From assembly GCA_004154925.1 (NCBI GenBank), contig QJNS01000033.1, positions 1-64,000 of the forward strand: a stretch of DNA of 64,000 nt. Direction: 5' to 3'. The translations under genes were made by a program, and so were the position numbers. Below the pieces are notes generated by a model. The model saw nothing but the letters and a program-made list of their open reading frames with translations, was not told where the DNA came from and searched no databases. Source of the stretch: Monosporascus cannonballus (lineage: Eukaryota > Ascomycota > Sordariomycetes > Xylariales). Positions 47,029 to 62,359 of this stretch are shown here, piece after piece (positions within the stretch are counted from its first letter, which is position 1; each line of letters begins with the position of its first letter).

Positions 47029-47672
47029 TTTTGGAGATGTTATACAGCAACACCTGTATGATAGTTAAGCTACTTCATACGTGAGATTATCCTATACCTA
47101 TACTCTGACATGTGGCTGTAGTCGGGCGTTGCGTAGCGAAAAGGAGGAGCCGTGCTTTGTGTGGCTCTGATAAAGCCATAGCCACACCATAAGTACCCCA
47201 GTTAGGCGCATTGTGGCGTTGAGGATCCGGGCTGCGGCGGCATCGGTGTCGCTTGCATGGTTGCTCGGAGAGACACCTGCGTCTGTCCCATCAGATACCT
47301 ACACCAGTGCTATATCAATATATTTGTTCCACATACTCGGTACCGTTCGGAGTGGTCGATTGCATGTTTTGTCCTAACCCATTCAACATAGTGGCATTGC
47401 GTATCATTACCCCTAGCAACACAACAACTCTGCAGCTCCGAGGCGAAGCGTGCCGAGGCATTTATCAGACGTGATGTGGACCTGGCCGCGGCACCTAAGT
47501 GCCTAGCTAGTTAGTGCCTGGTGCATTACAGTAGGAATACTCTTGCGGTGACGATGAAGTTGCCGACATACGCAGGACCTTGCATACAAAGTCGAGTAAT
47601 GGTATCCTGATCAGAAATGATACTTGATCGTTTAACTGTCAGTACTGGAAAGCGAGGACTTTCCGGTTATGC
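47029..47672. other. Intergenic, nothing seen
   Basis: Promoter side of gpi18 and 3' side of the next minus-strand gene; no motif assigned. Confidence 0.4.
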
Positions 47673-48902
47673 TTATTTATTAAATGGATTTTTTACTAGT
47701 AACTGTAATGCCCGCCTTGCCAGCGCTTTTAACGGCGGGCTCTCTTGGACGGAAGCCCACCCCTGATGGAGCGCCACCCAGCTGGCCGACACGAGAATGA
47801 AAGTCGCTTCCCATTCTGTGTAGCAGTCTAGAACGCCAAGAGAGGTTCTGCTCAGAGTAGCCATGATTGGGTGCTTCCGACTGTTTGGGTTGAGGATGCT
47901 GAAAGTGTAGCTATCATCAGTCGTTCTGTGAACCCATCTCGCCTTGACCGTCTCAGAAACAAAGTCGTACGAGCCATTGGGCCGGGATGTAGCTGCCCAT
48001 ACGATCCCGTCAGCCAGAATAATCTCGGTCTTTTCCTCGGTCGTTCTCGTCGGGCTCACAATTGCGATCAGATCCCGCGATTTGAGGGTCTTATCGTCAC
48101 TATCGCTCTCGGGATATGAACCCTGTTCATCAGAGCCGTAGCTAAGTAACATGATGTCCCGAGGACCCAGCTCAGGCTTTACTCGAGATATCCGCGGATA
48201 TCGCTTGAGCAGGGGCGCAACTCTCGCCTTGGGGAAAGCGGAGGAAGGATAAACGTCGATCACAGGACTTGGGCGCCCCTCCGAGGACAACTGTTGCATC
48301 TGAAGGTATAGCTGTGGCCGCGTATAATGCAGCTTGCGTTGCTTCTTCGGTGGGGGCTGGGCGAGGAGGTACGCTGTGGACTTCCTAGAGGGCCGCCGTC
48401 GCCCAGAGGTCCGGTGAACGGAAGATGCGGCGCGGCCTGCATTGCTATCAGGGCTGCCGACGACCGCTCTCTCATTCCAGCTCGTGGTCGCGGCCCGCCT
48501 AGGAGGCCCCGGAAAGTAATCGTGCTCCGGCTCCCTAACTTTAACGCTCGGTTCCGGAGTCGGGGGGGACCTAGGGCCATAGGAAGGGCTATAAGTAGCG
48601 CCCTCAGACAACGGTCTTGGCCTTCTCCTTACCGTCGTAGGTGGCGGCGTTGATGGTGGCGTCGTCCGCCTCACCGCGTGCACTGGTTCGGCTGATGGTG
48701 GTTGAGACTGAGATGGAGACTGAACTGATAAGAGTTCAGTGAACGGAACAGTCGCACCGATGGAAGCATGGCTCTTGGCTATAGGAGATGTAGGCGCAGA
48801 GAAAACAGAGCGGAATAGAGAGTTGCGGGTTTGAATAACGGTACCGGGTGACTGGTTTGAATATTCATGGCCATGAAGGCTCGCTCCTGAGTGCAGGAAC
48901 AT
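47673..48902 (-). CDS. Conserved-looking fungal protein of unknown function
   Basis: A single-exon frame of 409 aa. The N-terminal half is Pro/Ser/Arg-rich and disordered (SLFRSVFSAPTSP, TPPSTPPPTT) and leads to a basic PPPKKQRKLHYTRPQLYLQM segment, a plausible nuclear signal plus helix. The C-terminal ~200 residues look folded: PSPVIDVYPSS, ELGPRDIMLL, IILADGIVWAATSRPNGSYD, ARWVHR, YTFSILNPNSRKHPIMATL. This alternates strands in the manner of a PH-like or lipocalin-like beta domain, but that is only a pattern guess. There is no membrane segment and no signal peptide. It lies head-to-tail with gpi18 on the same strand; there is no evidence they work together. Confidence 0.8.
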   Translation of the reverse strand: MFLHSGASLHGHEYSNQSPGTVIQTRNSLFRSVFSAPTSPIAKSHASIGATVPFTELLSVQSPSQSQPPSAEPVHAVRRTTPPSTPPPTTVRRRPRPLSEGATYSPSYGPRSPPTPEPSVKVREPEHDYFPGPPRRAATTSWNERAVVGSPDSNAGRAASSVHRTSGRRRPSRKSTAYLLAQPPPKKQRKLHYTRPQLYLQMQQLSSEGRPSPVIDVYPSSAFPKARVAPLLKRYPRISRVKPELGPRDIMLLSYGSDEQGSYPESDSDDKTLKSRDLIAIVSPTRTTEEKTEIILADGIVWAATSRPNGSYDFVSETVKARWVHRTTDDSYTFSILNPNSRKHPIMATLSRTSLGVLDCYTEWEATFILVSASWVALHQGWASVQESPPLKALARRALQLLVKNPFNK

Positions 48903-51900
48903 GGCGGTGGTTGATCATGGGGTATATCACTCGCTCTATGATATGATCAGATTTCGCTTAACCCAAATTGGAGGTTGCCTGCTTATACGACTCAACCGAC
49001 AGCCGATGAAGGATTCGACTTGACGATGGCGTGGTAGAGCAACCCACATGCGACTTCCTTCCAATAATTTAAAGCACGGTGATCCGTGTATCGCGAGTGC
49101 TTGCTCCGTCGTTCCCGCTATCGCCATATGGCCCCAGTTAAACGCCGTTTCGGTGAAATTCAGTTCACCGAGGTAAGGTAACCGGCAAAGGGGTCTCTCG
49201 GCGAGGCAGGCGGATTCTAATAAGACTCCGCTAGTGTCGATAGCCAACCCTCGCTAGGTGTCGATCAATAATGCCGCTGCTACTGTAGCTCATCCTGAGG
49301 AAATAATGACAAGGTCATAATTTGTCGCTACCTATCGCCCTATATGTAAGTAGCTAAGGTGATCATCTAGGGCTGAACTCGGCCAGCTTTCCGAACTTTA
49401 TTGTGGTCCAAGCCTCCAAGGAGAACTGAAAAGGTGTTAGTACCTGCCACAACGGCACCAGTGCAACAGCTTCTGTGGGGTTCTCAGGATAAGAGGAAAC
49501 ACGGAGATCAAGGACCGCATGTATTGTTTTGGGTGAGTTCCACTTCTCAAACACATTAGAATACAATAAGTATGAAGCCCGCCTACCAGATCCATAGCGG
49601 CTCGAGTCGTTGCTTTTAACGGTGTCGGCTTTTATGAATTCCCGTAGCCTGATGGACTGCCCCCCGGCAGTTATCGTTCAAGACAATCGACCCAACTTAC
49701 GTTGATGGTGTCTTGCAAGGACGCTAAAGGAACAAGGCCGAGGCCTTCGGTTGCGCTAAAACCTAGAAGAGAAGCTCAGGGCCGGATGCTGCATCAACTA
49801 GCTCGAGAACGGGGCACCCCCTAACCTTCCAATTGGGTTCTGGAGTCTTGGCCTACTAGAGCTCCAATAAAGCGACTTCCGAAGCGTGTTCTGCAAATAC
49901 ACACAACCAGATTCGTTTGAGATTTCGCTTGTTCGTATTCGTACACGTGCCCATGAAAAGGGGTCGGTTGCTCAGATGCCGAAGCTTGGCGACATTCGAC
50001 CAAACGAACGACACCGAAGTGACCATAATGGACGATAATGACCTGAGAGGTTGCATTTCAATCAAACATTCCCAACATTCCAAGTATTTCAATATGCATG
50101 CGTACGTGCATCCAGGCAAGTAATGAGGCGGTCAACACAACATGAATACATCCCTCGTAATCGTGTTCCAAGGTTGCCGAGATTAAAGGTCAGGTGAGGA
50201 GTTCCGAGCTTTGAACTCTTCTGGACAAGCTGACGGAGTTCTGCCGCACTTTAAACTCTTGTAGATACCAGATCTACCATCCACGGCAGCTTTCGAAATA
50301 GCAGGTGTCATAGTACCTACATGTAGGCACCTAGCTATTCGTAGGGCTGAAGACACATACCGTTCGCTCGCGGACGTGCTGTAGGGCCGGCCGGATTTCC
50401 GTTCCTTGCATTCGAGAGGCTCCTCAATATTGCCAAACTGACGCCATAGCACCCACGTCTCGTTCCCTAGTGTAAATTTCGCTTTTCGTCAAACTCTTTC
50501 GCTAGAACCCCTGAAGTTGGCCCGTTGCTACCAGATGGCGATATTCAAGTACGGTATCAGTTGTCAACTAGGAGACTCATCAACATCATCCGCTACAAGG
50601 AGCTTGAGGTCAAAAGGTAATAGCTATGTCGTTGATCCGACCGCATTGGTTTTAGTCATTGTCAATAGTCAGAATTTCGTCTCTTGAATATCAATTCGGC
50701 TACGTTATGTACGCCGCCAGCCTAATGACTTCACACACTCACTGGAAGGACCAGCCATCTGCCGAGAGGCTGGGCCTGGAGTAGTAAACCAATTTGCGTC
50801 TACACAACGAGTGATTCTACAAGTTGCGCAGACATGCCGCACCACTATAGTAGAGTTGATAACAGTCGTGGGGGAATGGCGTAAATATGCCATTCACACT
50901 TCAAGCGCCGCTTTCTCCGACCTCCTGGACGTCTTTTTGGAGTCTTGATCCAATTGGCCCTCATCACGGAGTCCGACTGGACGCATTTGCCAGCGTCAAA
51001 GCCATTTCAGAGCTCCGAATGCATCCAAGGAATTACAGCGGATCCCGTAGCTGGTACGTGGACGGAATTCGCCCCTTATCTCCCACATGCCAGCCTAGAA
51101 TTTGAGTGCCAACAGCACAGTCACTGCGATCACAATTACAACACAAAGCCCAGCAAGACTACCCCTTGGTATGCTCTTGGCAGAATCTGGAGCATTCGCA
51201 AGTCTCCCGCTTATTGTTAATCCCGTTGTCTACAGGAAGAAACCGCTGATGAAATTGTACCAACGACCACTCGGAAGACTTTGTGAAGTTGGTCGCCTCC
51301 ATCGCCAGGCGCATACCCGCCCGAACAATAGAGCAAGCGCTCCCAAAAACAAGACATCAAGGCCATTGCTGAGCCAGTAGACAAAAGTTAGACAAGAGCG
51401 CGCAGTAGCCGACTCAAGGGGGATGGCAATACAAGGCTTGTTAGTGGTGCTCTCCTGCCCGAATCTCTCGCGGGATTATGGTCCAGCTAGGAACCTTGAA
51501 GATTTCCAAGCTCTGATAGTTGGCAATTGGTAACCATCACCATTTATCAAAAAGACCCAAAGTTACTCGGCGAGTGTTTTCAAGAATGAAGGACTTAATT
51601 AAGTCGGAGTCTGGGAAAAAACAGACAAATACAACGTGCTCGTCATTCTTATTGTGATGGTGCATCTGCAGTCTCATCCAATATCTCTACGTTCGGAGCC
51701 CCCTTTTTGACGAAAGGTTTCAGGTATTATGTTCGATTTACATCGTGAAGCGGGTATTGGAGTATCAAAATCCAGGGAAGGGGAAGGAGCGTAAAATAGC
51801 ATTAGCCATAAAGCCTCGCTCGGTCTTTCCTTGACGTACTGCCTATTCCAGGTAGGTCATTGCTATTACAACCACCATTGTGAATAGAACATAAAGGGAA

Positions 51901-52253
51901 AGCACGGTGCTGCCCTCCCGGTTCTCGTCCTCTCTTTTCTACTTAATCCTCGTTCCACTTATCCTAGCAGGCGGCCACAGACTTCTTCAACTTTCTCCCA
52001 CTTCAGCCATCTCTGCTCGTTGAGTCTCCGTCAAGCTACAACTGCCAGTCACTCTTTTCGTCCATTCAACCCCGTTTCCTTCACACATCGTACGCCGGGG
52101 CGTACTATTGTAGCATCTTCACTCGAGCACGCCGGCAAGAGCATACATCCCCTGAAAGTCTCAGTTCACACATCTGCGTTCATCTCTTCCTTCATTCGTA
52201 TTACCCGCACGAGTCATCCAAAGACAAATTCATCAGGTATCCCATCACTCAAC
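48903..52253. other. 3.3-kb intergenic region
   Basis: No supported gene. The final ~350 bp before 52254 are pyrimidine-rich and probably 5' UTR/promoter of the secreted protein. Nothing else recognised. Confidence 0.45.
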
Positions 52254-53011
52254 ATGCATCCCCTTGTGTTCCTCGCCTATGCCGACGTGACCGCGGCTGC
52301 CACTTTCACCATCGCCGCCTTCGCTCCCAACAGTGAAGTTGACGGAGCCCTCCTCAACGCCATGGGCCAATCCTTCCACACCGGCACCAGCGGTCCTGCC
52401 ACGTTCTGTCCGTCATCCACAGTCCCAAGCTGCCCGGATGTCAAGGGAACTCTTGTCACCGGTGGTTTCACAGCCATGGCCGTAAGTATCTCCCTCCCCG
52501 CCGATATCCCGGCCTCCTTGCAGTTCTAGCCCACCTCTTCAAAGTTCTCGGTCAGCTGGCACCGAGTAGCATTACCGCATATACCTAGGCACAGACTCGC
52601 AGCACCAGCTAACCAATTACACACCGGTATGTTCACTATGCTGACTTTCTCATACAGGCCATGGTCCCGGGTGGCCAGCAGGTATACGTTTCGCCCAACG
52701 GCCAAATCAAGTATACCCTGGCACACACGGCCTTCATGCCTCAGGGTTCATATACCGGCGGCTGGTTCAACAAGACGGTGGTCCAAGATTGCGGCCCCAC
52801 GGTCGAGGTCCTCGACTGGCTCGCCACCGACGGCTCCAACTCCGGCGGCCTAGCCCTGTGCCCAAAGGTCGCCAGCTTCTTGGCCGGTACTGGAGCCAGC
52901 TATTCCCTCTACGCGCGAACTCCACAGTTCAATCAGAATGATTGCGTCGACGTCATGGGCTTGGTCCAACAGAGCAGTAATGCTGGTTACGGCTGCTGGC
53001 AGTATTTGTAA
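52254..53011 (+). CDS. Secreted IgE-binding-protein-like small protein
   Basis: Two exons, 52254-52481 and 52658-53011, giving 193 aa; the 176-bp intron has donor GTAAGT, a CTGAC branch and ATACAG acceptor. A hydrophobic N-terminus (MHPLVFLAYADVTAAA) serves as a signal peptide with likely cleavage after an Ala. The mature part reads ATFTIAAFAPNSEVDGALLNA, AMVPGGQQVYVSPNGQIKYT, AHTAFMPQGSYTGGW and an end with DCVDVMGL and GYGCWQYL. This is the layout of the small secreted fungal family often labelled IgE-binding protein, related in style to cell-wall PhiA proteins. The even number of cysteines in the mature part suggests disulfides. The role is cell wall or secretion; no enzymatic motif is seen. 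The first ATG of the longer frame (from about 52020) is in the leader and would destroy the signal peptide. Confidence 0.85.
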
Positions 53012-53420
53012 GCATAAGATGTCTTGTGCAGAGGAAGCCGACAGTGTTTTTCTCGTTTACGTTAAAGTACAGACATGAAGAATCCGTATCTATCGAGCTT
53101 CTGACCGCTAGAGGGGGTTTTGTGAACCGGCGAGATTTTGCTTTCTTTTTTTGTGCAGATGCTGGTGGTATTTACGGTGAAAGCGATCGTCATGACTGCT
53201 TCAGAGACTCATGGAGCAGAAAACATCGAGGAAGATACGCCAGTAGCTGCATAGTGCGTGGTGATGTGGTGGTCATTCTATCGTATACTGAGCCACATGG
53301 CATCAGTTAGAAATTGGTAAAAGCAACAATTGAAGCAGATAATATCCATTATCGGCCAGCAAACTTGTTATCCATGCTCTTCTGCGATTATAGCGCAACA
53401 GTCTACAATCTGTCACCTAC
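53012..53420. other. Short spacer between convergent genes
   Basis: 3' sequence of the secreted-protein gene and of the beta-galactosidase; no feature seen. Confidence 0.4.
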
Positions 53421-56959
<3,539 letters not shown>

Positions 56960-58608
56960 TGATATGACGTACGAGGAAAGTCACCAATCGGGAAAACTCG
57001 ACCCGGATAGTCAAGTAAAGCACTGGAACGATCAATTAAAGTACCGGACGGCCCTTCGTAGGTCATTTGGCAGGTATTGCACCGAACTAGCAGGTATTCC
57101 ACCAAGTCTCGACGACCGAGCTAGACTCGGTCTTACTTAGCGATAGTGGGCGATCGTAAGTTTAGATGATGGCGGGCGGCCTGACCGATTGGGTGCTGAG
57201 GGGGGCTCGTAACCGGAGCGGGATACTGTACCAACTAGGGCTAAGTACCTGACAAGTCTCCGCTCAGCTTGTACAGAGATGGCCGAAAAAGAAGGAACTT
57301 TGAATCAAGCCCTTGCTTGCACTCTCAGAACCATCGGGTCCTCAAAGCCGAAGTGATGGAAGAGGTCGGGCCATCCCCGTGCCCTTGGGTCCCATAGCCA
57401 TGGTGAACGCCCCAGCTTGGTCGATCTCGCTGAATCATTAATAAGTCCGAGCTAACGCTTTTCCGCAACTCTACCGACGATCATCCATATACCTGGGAAA
57501 TTACCCATACTAACTTATTGAGGGTCGTACTTCAGGTTGTAACTGGCGGATTTAGCCAGTGGCTGAGCGATTAGGGTTAGGATTATGCCCTTGGGGTTAT
57601 GGGAGGTCGGCGAAAATCCCCTTATTTAGGTATATAGCTTTAATGCTTCTAATAACGGTAGTGTTGCGGGTGGTGTTGGTAATGGTGTTGGTAATGGTGT
57701 TACGGTAGGAGTATAAAGCCTATGCCGTCTGCCCACTTAATTTATATGGGCACAGGGTGATGAGGGGGGGTTGCCAAAGAGCGTTTAGCTCGGGTTAATT
57801 GACGATTCGCGAGGTTAACCTACGCGTAACGTTAGCTGGGCTGCTGGTGTAATGCCGTGCGGAGAGAGGATCCACTTCCTTGGAGTAAACCCGGGGGGAA
57901 AGGAAGGGGGGAGGGGGACCTCATGGCGTCCGAAATCCCCACCCCCAGAGGATCGGGTTGGTGGACTATATCTACGTGTACTTTCCGGCCACTTCGTGTA
58001 AGGCAACTCGAGATTATACTACACACTAACAATACATATACAGTATCACATTCCGTGTGTTTCAATAATAACAGATTCTTACGACTAGGCGGCCATTAAC
58101 GGACATAGACCCATTACCAGGTTAGATCAACTTTACCACTTCTACCGGGGCCAGAGCTCCATGGCCTGGGTAAATGTTGTCAGGAAGGCCCAGAAATCCC
58201 CCAAGCCAAGACTTCGTAAACGAGGAACCGGGCAAGCAGTCTGGCAGTTTAACGGTGGGCTAGCCTCTCCACCACCTCCGCATTTGGGGATAGAGCCCGA
58301 TCTTAGGGCCACCATGCCATACATACCGTTCCCAGTGGAGGCGGTTAACCAATGTAAGTAATGACTCGGTCGATGCGGTCGATGTCGCATTGGTGCGGAT
58401 AGCACGTGGTTCCTTTTCGTGCGGAGTTATGGCTGGCTTCCCCCCCTGCCAAACAAGATCATCCTCGGGGCGAATGCGTCCGAGGGATGATATATATAGG
58501 GTAGATTCGGTCGGCGCGTTGTATTATGCTAGCCTTGAAGAGGATCCTGTCTCGGGCATCTTCTTATTACCTTTTCGCCCTATTCCTCTCCGGAGAGCAC
58601 CTGCCATC
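56960..58608. promoter_or_regulatory. Divergent promoter region between beta-galactosidase and permease
   Basis: 1.65 kb lie between the two starts. A TATATATAGG box at 58491-58500 lies 109-118 bp before the permease ATG. Two CCGGGG words (57891, 58145) match the CreA carbon-repressor consensus SYGGRG, but the motif is short and expected by chance. I found no clear CGG-N11-CCG Gal4/Lac9-type site. A TGTTGGTAATGG tandem repeat sits near 57670-57700. The size and divergence suggest shared regulation, which is inference only. Confidence 0.5.
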
Positions 58609-60828
58609 ATGGCACATAGCAAAGAAGAGAGCCTAGAGCCCAAGGTGTCAATCACCGACGAGAAGGCCGGGGGCGGCAATGTCCGCCAGGTCAACACCGC
58701 CTCCGTGGCGCTGGCGGCCGCCGTTGCTGAGCAGAAGCCCAGGCTCCTGTCGCGCAACATGATCAAGCTCTACATGATCATGGGCATCGGCTACCTCGTC
58801 TCCACCATGAACGGCTTCGACAGCTCGCTCATGGGCGCCATCAACGCCATGAAACCCTACCAGGAGACTTTTGGTCTAAGCGGTGTCGGCTCCACGACCG
58901 GCATCATCTTCATCGTATACAACCTCGGTCAGATCGCGAGCTTTCCGTGTAAGTAGTCCGTCTGCTTGCGCACCGTGGAGTCCGCCGCTGTAGGTATAGC
59001 TCCTGACTGAACTTGATAGTCTGCGGGATGATCGCCGATGGCTGGGGGAGAAGGATATGCATCTTTGTAAGTTCTTTCATGATTCTTGACTTCTTTCCTG
59101 CTCGTCTTTTCTCTGTGAGGTGACATCTCAAGGCCCCTTCTCATCGAGTGAATAGATGGTCGAAGCTAGACGGCACTAACACCAGTTTCTAGATCGGTTG
59201 CTTGATAGTGGTCATTGGTACTGCTGTGCAGACGACGGCAAACACGACAGGACAGTTCATCGGTGGACGTTTCGTTCTCGGCTTCGGTGCCTCCATTGCC
59301 TCTGCCGCTGGGCCTACATATACCGTCGAGCTCGCACATCCTGCTTACAGAGGCACAATGGCTGGGATGTGAGTTATTCCCAAAGCCCCAATCCACGGCA
59401 AGGCTGACTTTATACCTAGGTACAACAACTTCTGGTGGCTAGGTTGGTGGTACCCGCTTCGCATTCGTGCCCTAAACGCGATCTAAACGCATATAGGCAA
59501 TATCCTCGCTGGCTGGACGACATACGGCACAGAGAAGTGAGCGCCCTGTGCCGCTTCGTCGTACCCTCGCATCGCGCATGCTAACGTTCTAAGACATTTG
59601 AAGAGTTCGTGGGCCTGGAGGACGCCCACTGTCGTGCAGGCCGGGCTTCCCGTCGTTGTTATGGTTCTTATCATGTTCTTCCCTGAATCAGGTTAGTATT
59701 GATACGCCTATTATGAAACTGCGTGCTAACGAACACAGTACGTACGCCCCATCTTCGTGTACTCGTCTATCCTAGTTCTCGTGTCTTATGTTCAGCGCGA
59801 GGAGCACAGAATTGGGGGCTATTCTTAAGTAAAGGAATACTAACCTGCCGTGCTAGCCCCGTTGGTTGATCCACCATGATCGAGCGGAAGAGGCTCTAGA
59901 TATCTTTGCCAAGTATCATGGCGATGGGGATCGCGAGTCGCCACTCGTCCAGTTGCAATACCGAGAGATCGTCGAGGAATACCAGCTATGCCACGACCCC
60001 AACCCTTGGTGGGACTTCCGAGAGCTGGGAAACACCAGAGCTGCTCGTTATCGACTAGCCATGGTCATCGGGATGTCTTTCTTCGGCCAGTGGAGTGGCA
60101 ATAACGTCGTCAGCTACTTTATGGTATGAACATCCGCATTCGAGCCCCCTTGCCCCTTTGTTATTTTGACGCTCCTGTGAGCTAACAGTCCATACCAGCC
60201 TGAGATGATCAAGACCGCGGGGATCGGCGATACCAGCACCCAACTCCTCATAAATGCTATCAACCCGATCTTCTCGATGATGGGAGCAATCTACGGCGCC
60301 ACGCTCCTCGACAAACTCGGCCGCCGTACCATGATGCTGGCGGGGCTGGGCGGTTCTCTCGTCTTTTACGTCATGCTAACGGCGTTCACGGCGCGGACGT
60401 CTTACAACCCGGACCTGTCGTACGGCACCATCGTGTCGATCTACCTGTTCGGGATCTGCTTCGCGTGGGGCTTCACGCCGCTGCAGACGCTGTACGCCGT
60501 CGAGTGCCTCGAGAACCGCACGCGCGCCAAGGGCTCCGGGCTCAACTACCTGTTCCTCAACGTCGCTATGGTCGTCAACACCTACGGCATCAGCGTCGGC
60601 ATGAAGGCCATTGGCTGGAAACTGTACCTGGTCTACATCGGCTGGATCGTCGTCGAGATCGTCATCATCTACTTCTTCTTCGTCGAGACCGCCGGCAAGA
60701 CACTCGAGCAGCTCGGCGAGATCTTTGAAGCAAAGAACCCCAGGAAGGCCAGCACGAGGAAGGTCAAGGTCGACATTGACGCTAGTGGACATGTCGTGGG
60801 GGTCAAAGAGGGGGAGTCAAGGGCATAG
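58609..60828 (+). CDS. MFS sugar permease, lactose-permease (LAC12)-like
   Basis: Eight exons: 58609-58948, 59020-59066, 59193-59368, 59420-59442 (23 nt), 59497-59536, 59594-59690, 59857-60123 and 60199-60828, giving 539 aa. Motifs of the sugar-porter family: STMNGFDSSLMG in helix 1, ADGWGRR, PTYTVELAHPAYRGTMAG, FPESPRWLI after helix 6, FFGQWSGNNVVSYF in helix 7, DKLGRR, and FFVETAGKTLEQL at the end. Twelve membrane helices are expected, in the plasma membrane. The closeness to LAC12-type permeases and the divergent beta-galactosidase make lactose or another beta-galactoside/oligosaccharide the likely substrate in proton symport; cellobiose is an alternative. The intron between exons 6 and 7 is a stwintron (separate entry). 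Confidence 0.92.
59691..59856 (+). other. [D1,2] stwintron (spliceosomal twin intron) in the permease gene
   Basis: No single intron joins exon 6 (ending CCTGAATCA) to exon 7 (CCCCGTTGG) in frame. An inner intron, 59692-59738 (47 nt; donor GTTAGT, branch GTGCTAAC, acceptor CACAG), separates G59691 from T59739. Its removal creates GTACGT, the donor of an outer 119-nt intron with a TACTAAC branch and GCTAG acceptor at 59856. The resulting junction encodes PES-PRWL, the conserved motif, in phase 0. Confidence 0.8.
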
Positions 60829-62359
60829 GGTTCTTGAAAATAGTATAGACAGGACAGGTTATGCATGTTCTCTATTCCGCCGCGAATAAAGTATCCCCAA
60901 CGCATCCCACCAGTTGTGACTGCTTAACTCGTCAAGTCCCAAGTGTCTATGCCGGACCACGCCCCCCGGAGTGTTATACCGTGGAACGGAACGGTTCTTC
61001 GCATCTCGGGGGCTAGAGGCATTCCGTATTCAAGTTTGGGTAGAGCTACCAATTAACTAGCCGTATGCCTGCATTCAAAGATACGTGGCACGTCATCCCA
61101 TCCATCCTGGCCTACATCTTTGGAATAATCCCTAGAAGGCCATGTCCCCCCTGGAGAGGAGCGCCTTCCGATCTTATTGCTAAATTCGGATTGTCCCATA
61201 AGGGGCCTGGCGTCGATGGATTCATCCCCTACGACTGTACAGACTGACGGGCAAGTGGCTTTCCTTGTTCTTATTGGCATGTGAATTTCCTATTAACCAT
61301 GCGACGAGTGTTCGCAAACGGCTAGATCTCACTGGAGCGGAACTAGCTCCTCAAGATGGCGGAAGACGGTTAAAGACCCACTGCGTCGACAAATACTGTA
61401 CAGCCGTAGGCAAGGCTCCAGGTGCATACTTGCTTCCGTCTCATGCTACGGGGAGTACATGGAGAATGACCGTCGCTCCATGTAGCGCAGCAAGCGTGGG
61501 GGGTTAAGAACACCACAGCACGAGGCTCTATTTCTCTACTTCTGCAACTTCTCGCAGTTACACGCAGCCTTCAAGTTTGTACCCGCTGCTCATGCGACCG
61601 ATTTAGCCCTACCTACCATCTGAGTGCCATGATTGACTCCAAGATAACCAGAACATGTCTCAACTGAGTCAGGGAAACTAGGCACATACGCCGCTTGCTT
61701 TGGCTGTGGCATTTGAGTTACGGCCGTTCAATAGTGTTTCGGCCCTACCCACGTAGCTAGCTAGCCGTATAGTCTCTAGGAGAGGTCGTCTGGGTGCGCG
61801 TGATAGGCGGGTCCACGGACGATTCTTTGCGGCGCGAGCCCAAGGTGAGATGAGTTGGACATATATAGAGGGGATGATTAAGGACAATGGCTAATTCGGA
61901 TTGTGTGTGACCGCAAAATCAATAATCATATATGGTTAGGCAAGTATTCTCCCTGGATTCGGGGCGCGGTAGAAGCCCGGAATCCCCTGGGTTCTATTAT
62001 ACGTGCGATCGAAAGCACGGCAGGGGCTGACGTTAAGCTAAAGGCGAACCGTAGCTCATGGTATTCGGGCATCAAACAGCATGGAACGCTGGTGTACCGT
62101 AAATCGAACAACGGGCAGTGCTAACATCATCAATTCGTGGATTTCGTGATTTCTTAACCTATTATGCGTGCCCTCTAGACCCCCTCGCGGCGTCCCCCCT
62201 CACAAATCACCAACCGAAGCAAACTCCAAAGCCGTCCCTAGCCTGCCTCTATGCTTTACGGTGAGTCTAATTTCGCCTGTGAGGGCGGCTTTTGTTGGGG
62301 TGTCTTCCATGCAGCTACGCCTGAAAACGCCAATACTTATGTCAAGTTTATCTGCCCTG
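60829..62359. other. Intergenic between convergent genes
   Basis: AATAAA at 60885-60890, 57 nt past the permease stop, is a plausible polyadenylation signal. Otherwise no supported feature. The part next to 62360 is the aha1 3' UTR. Confidence 0.45.

Noticed and set aside
52020..52253. Upstream extension of the secreted-protein frame
   Set aside because: It would bury the signal peptide; the ATG at 52254 gives a typical secreted protein.
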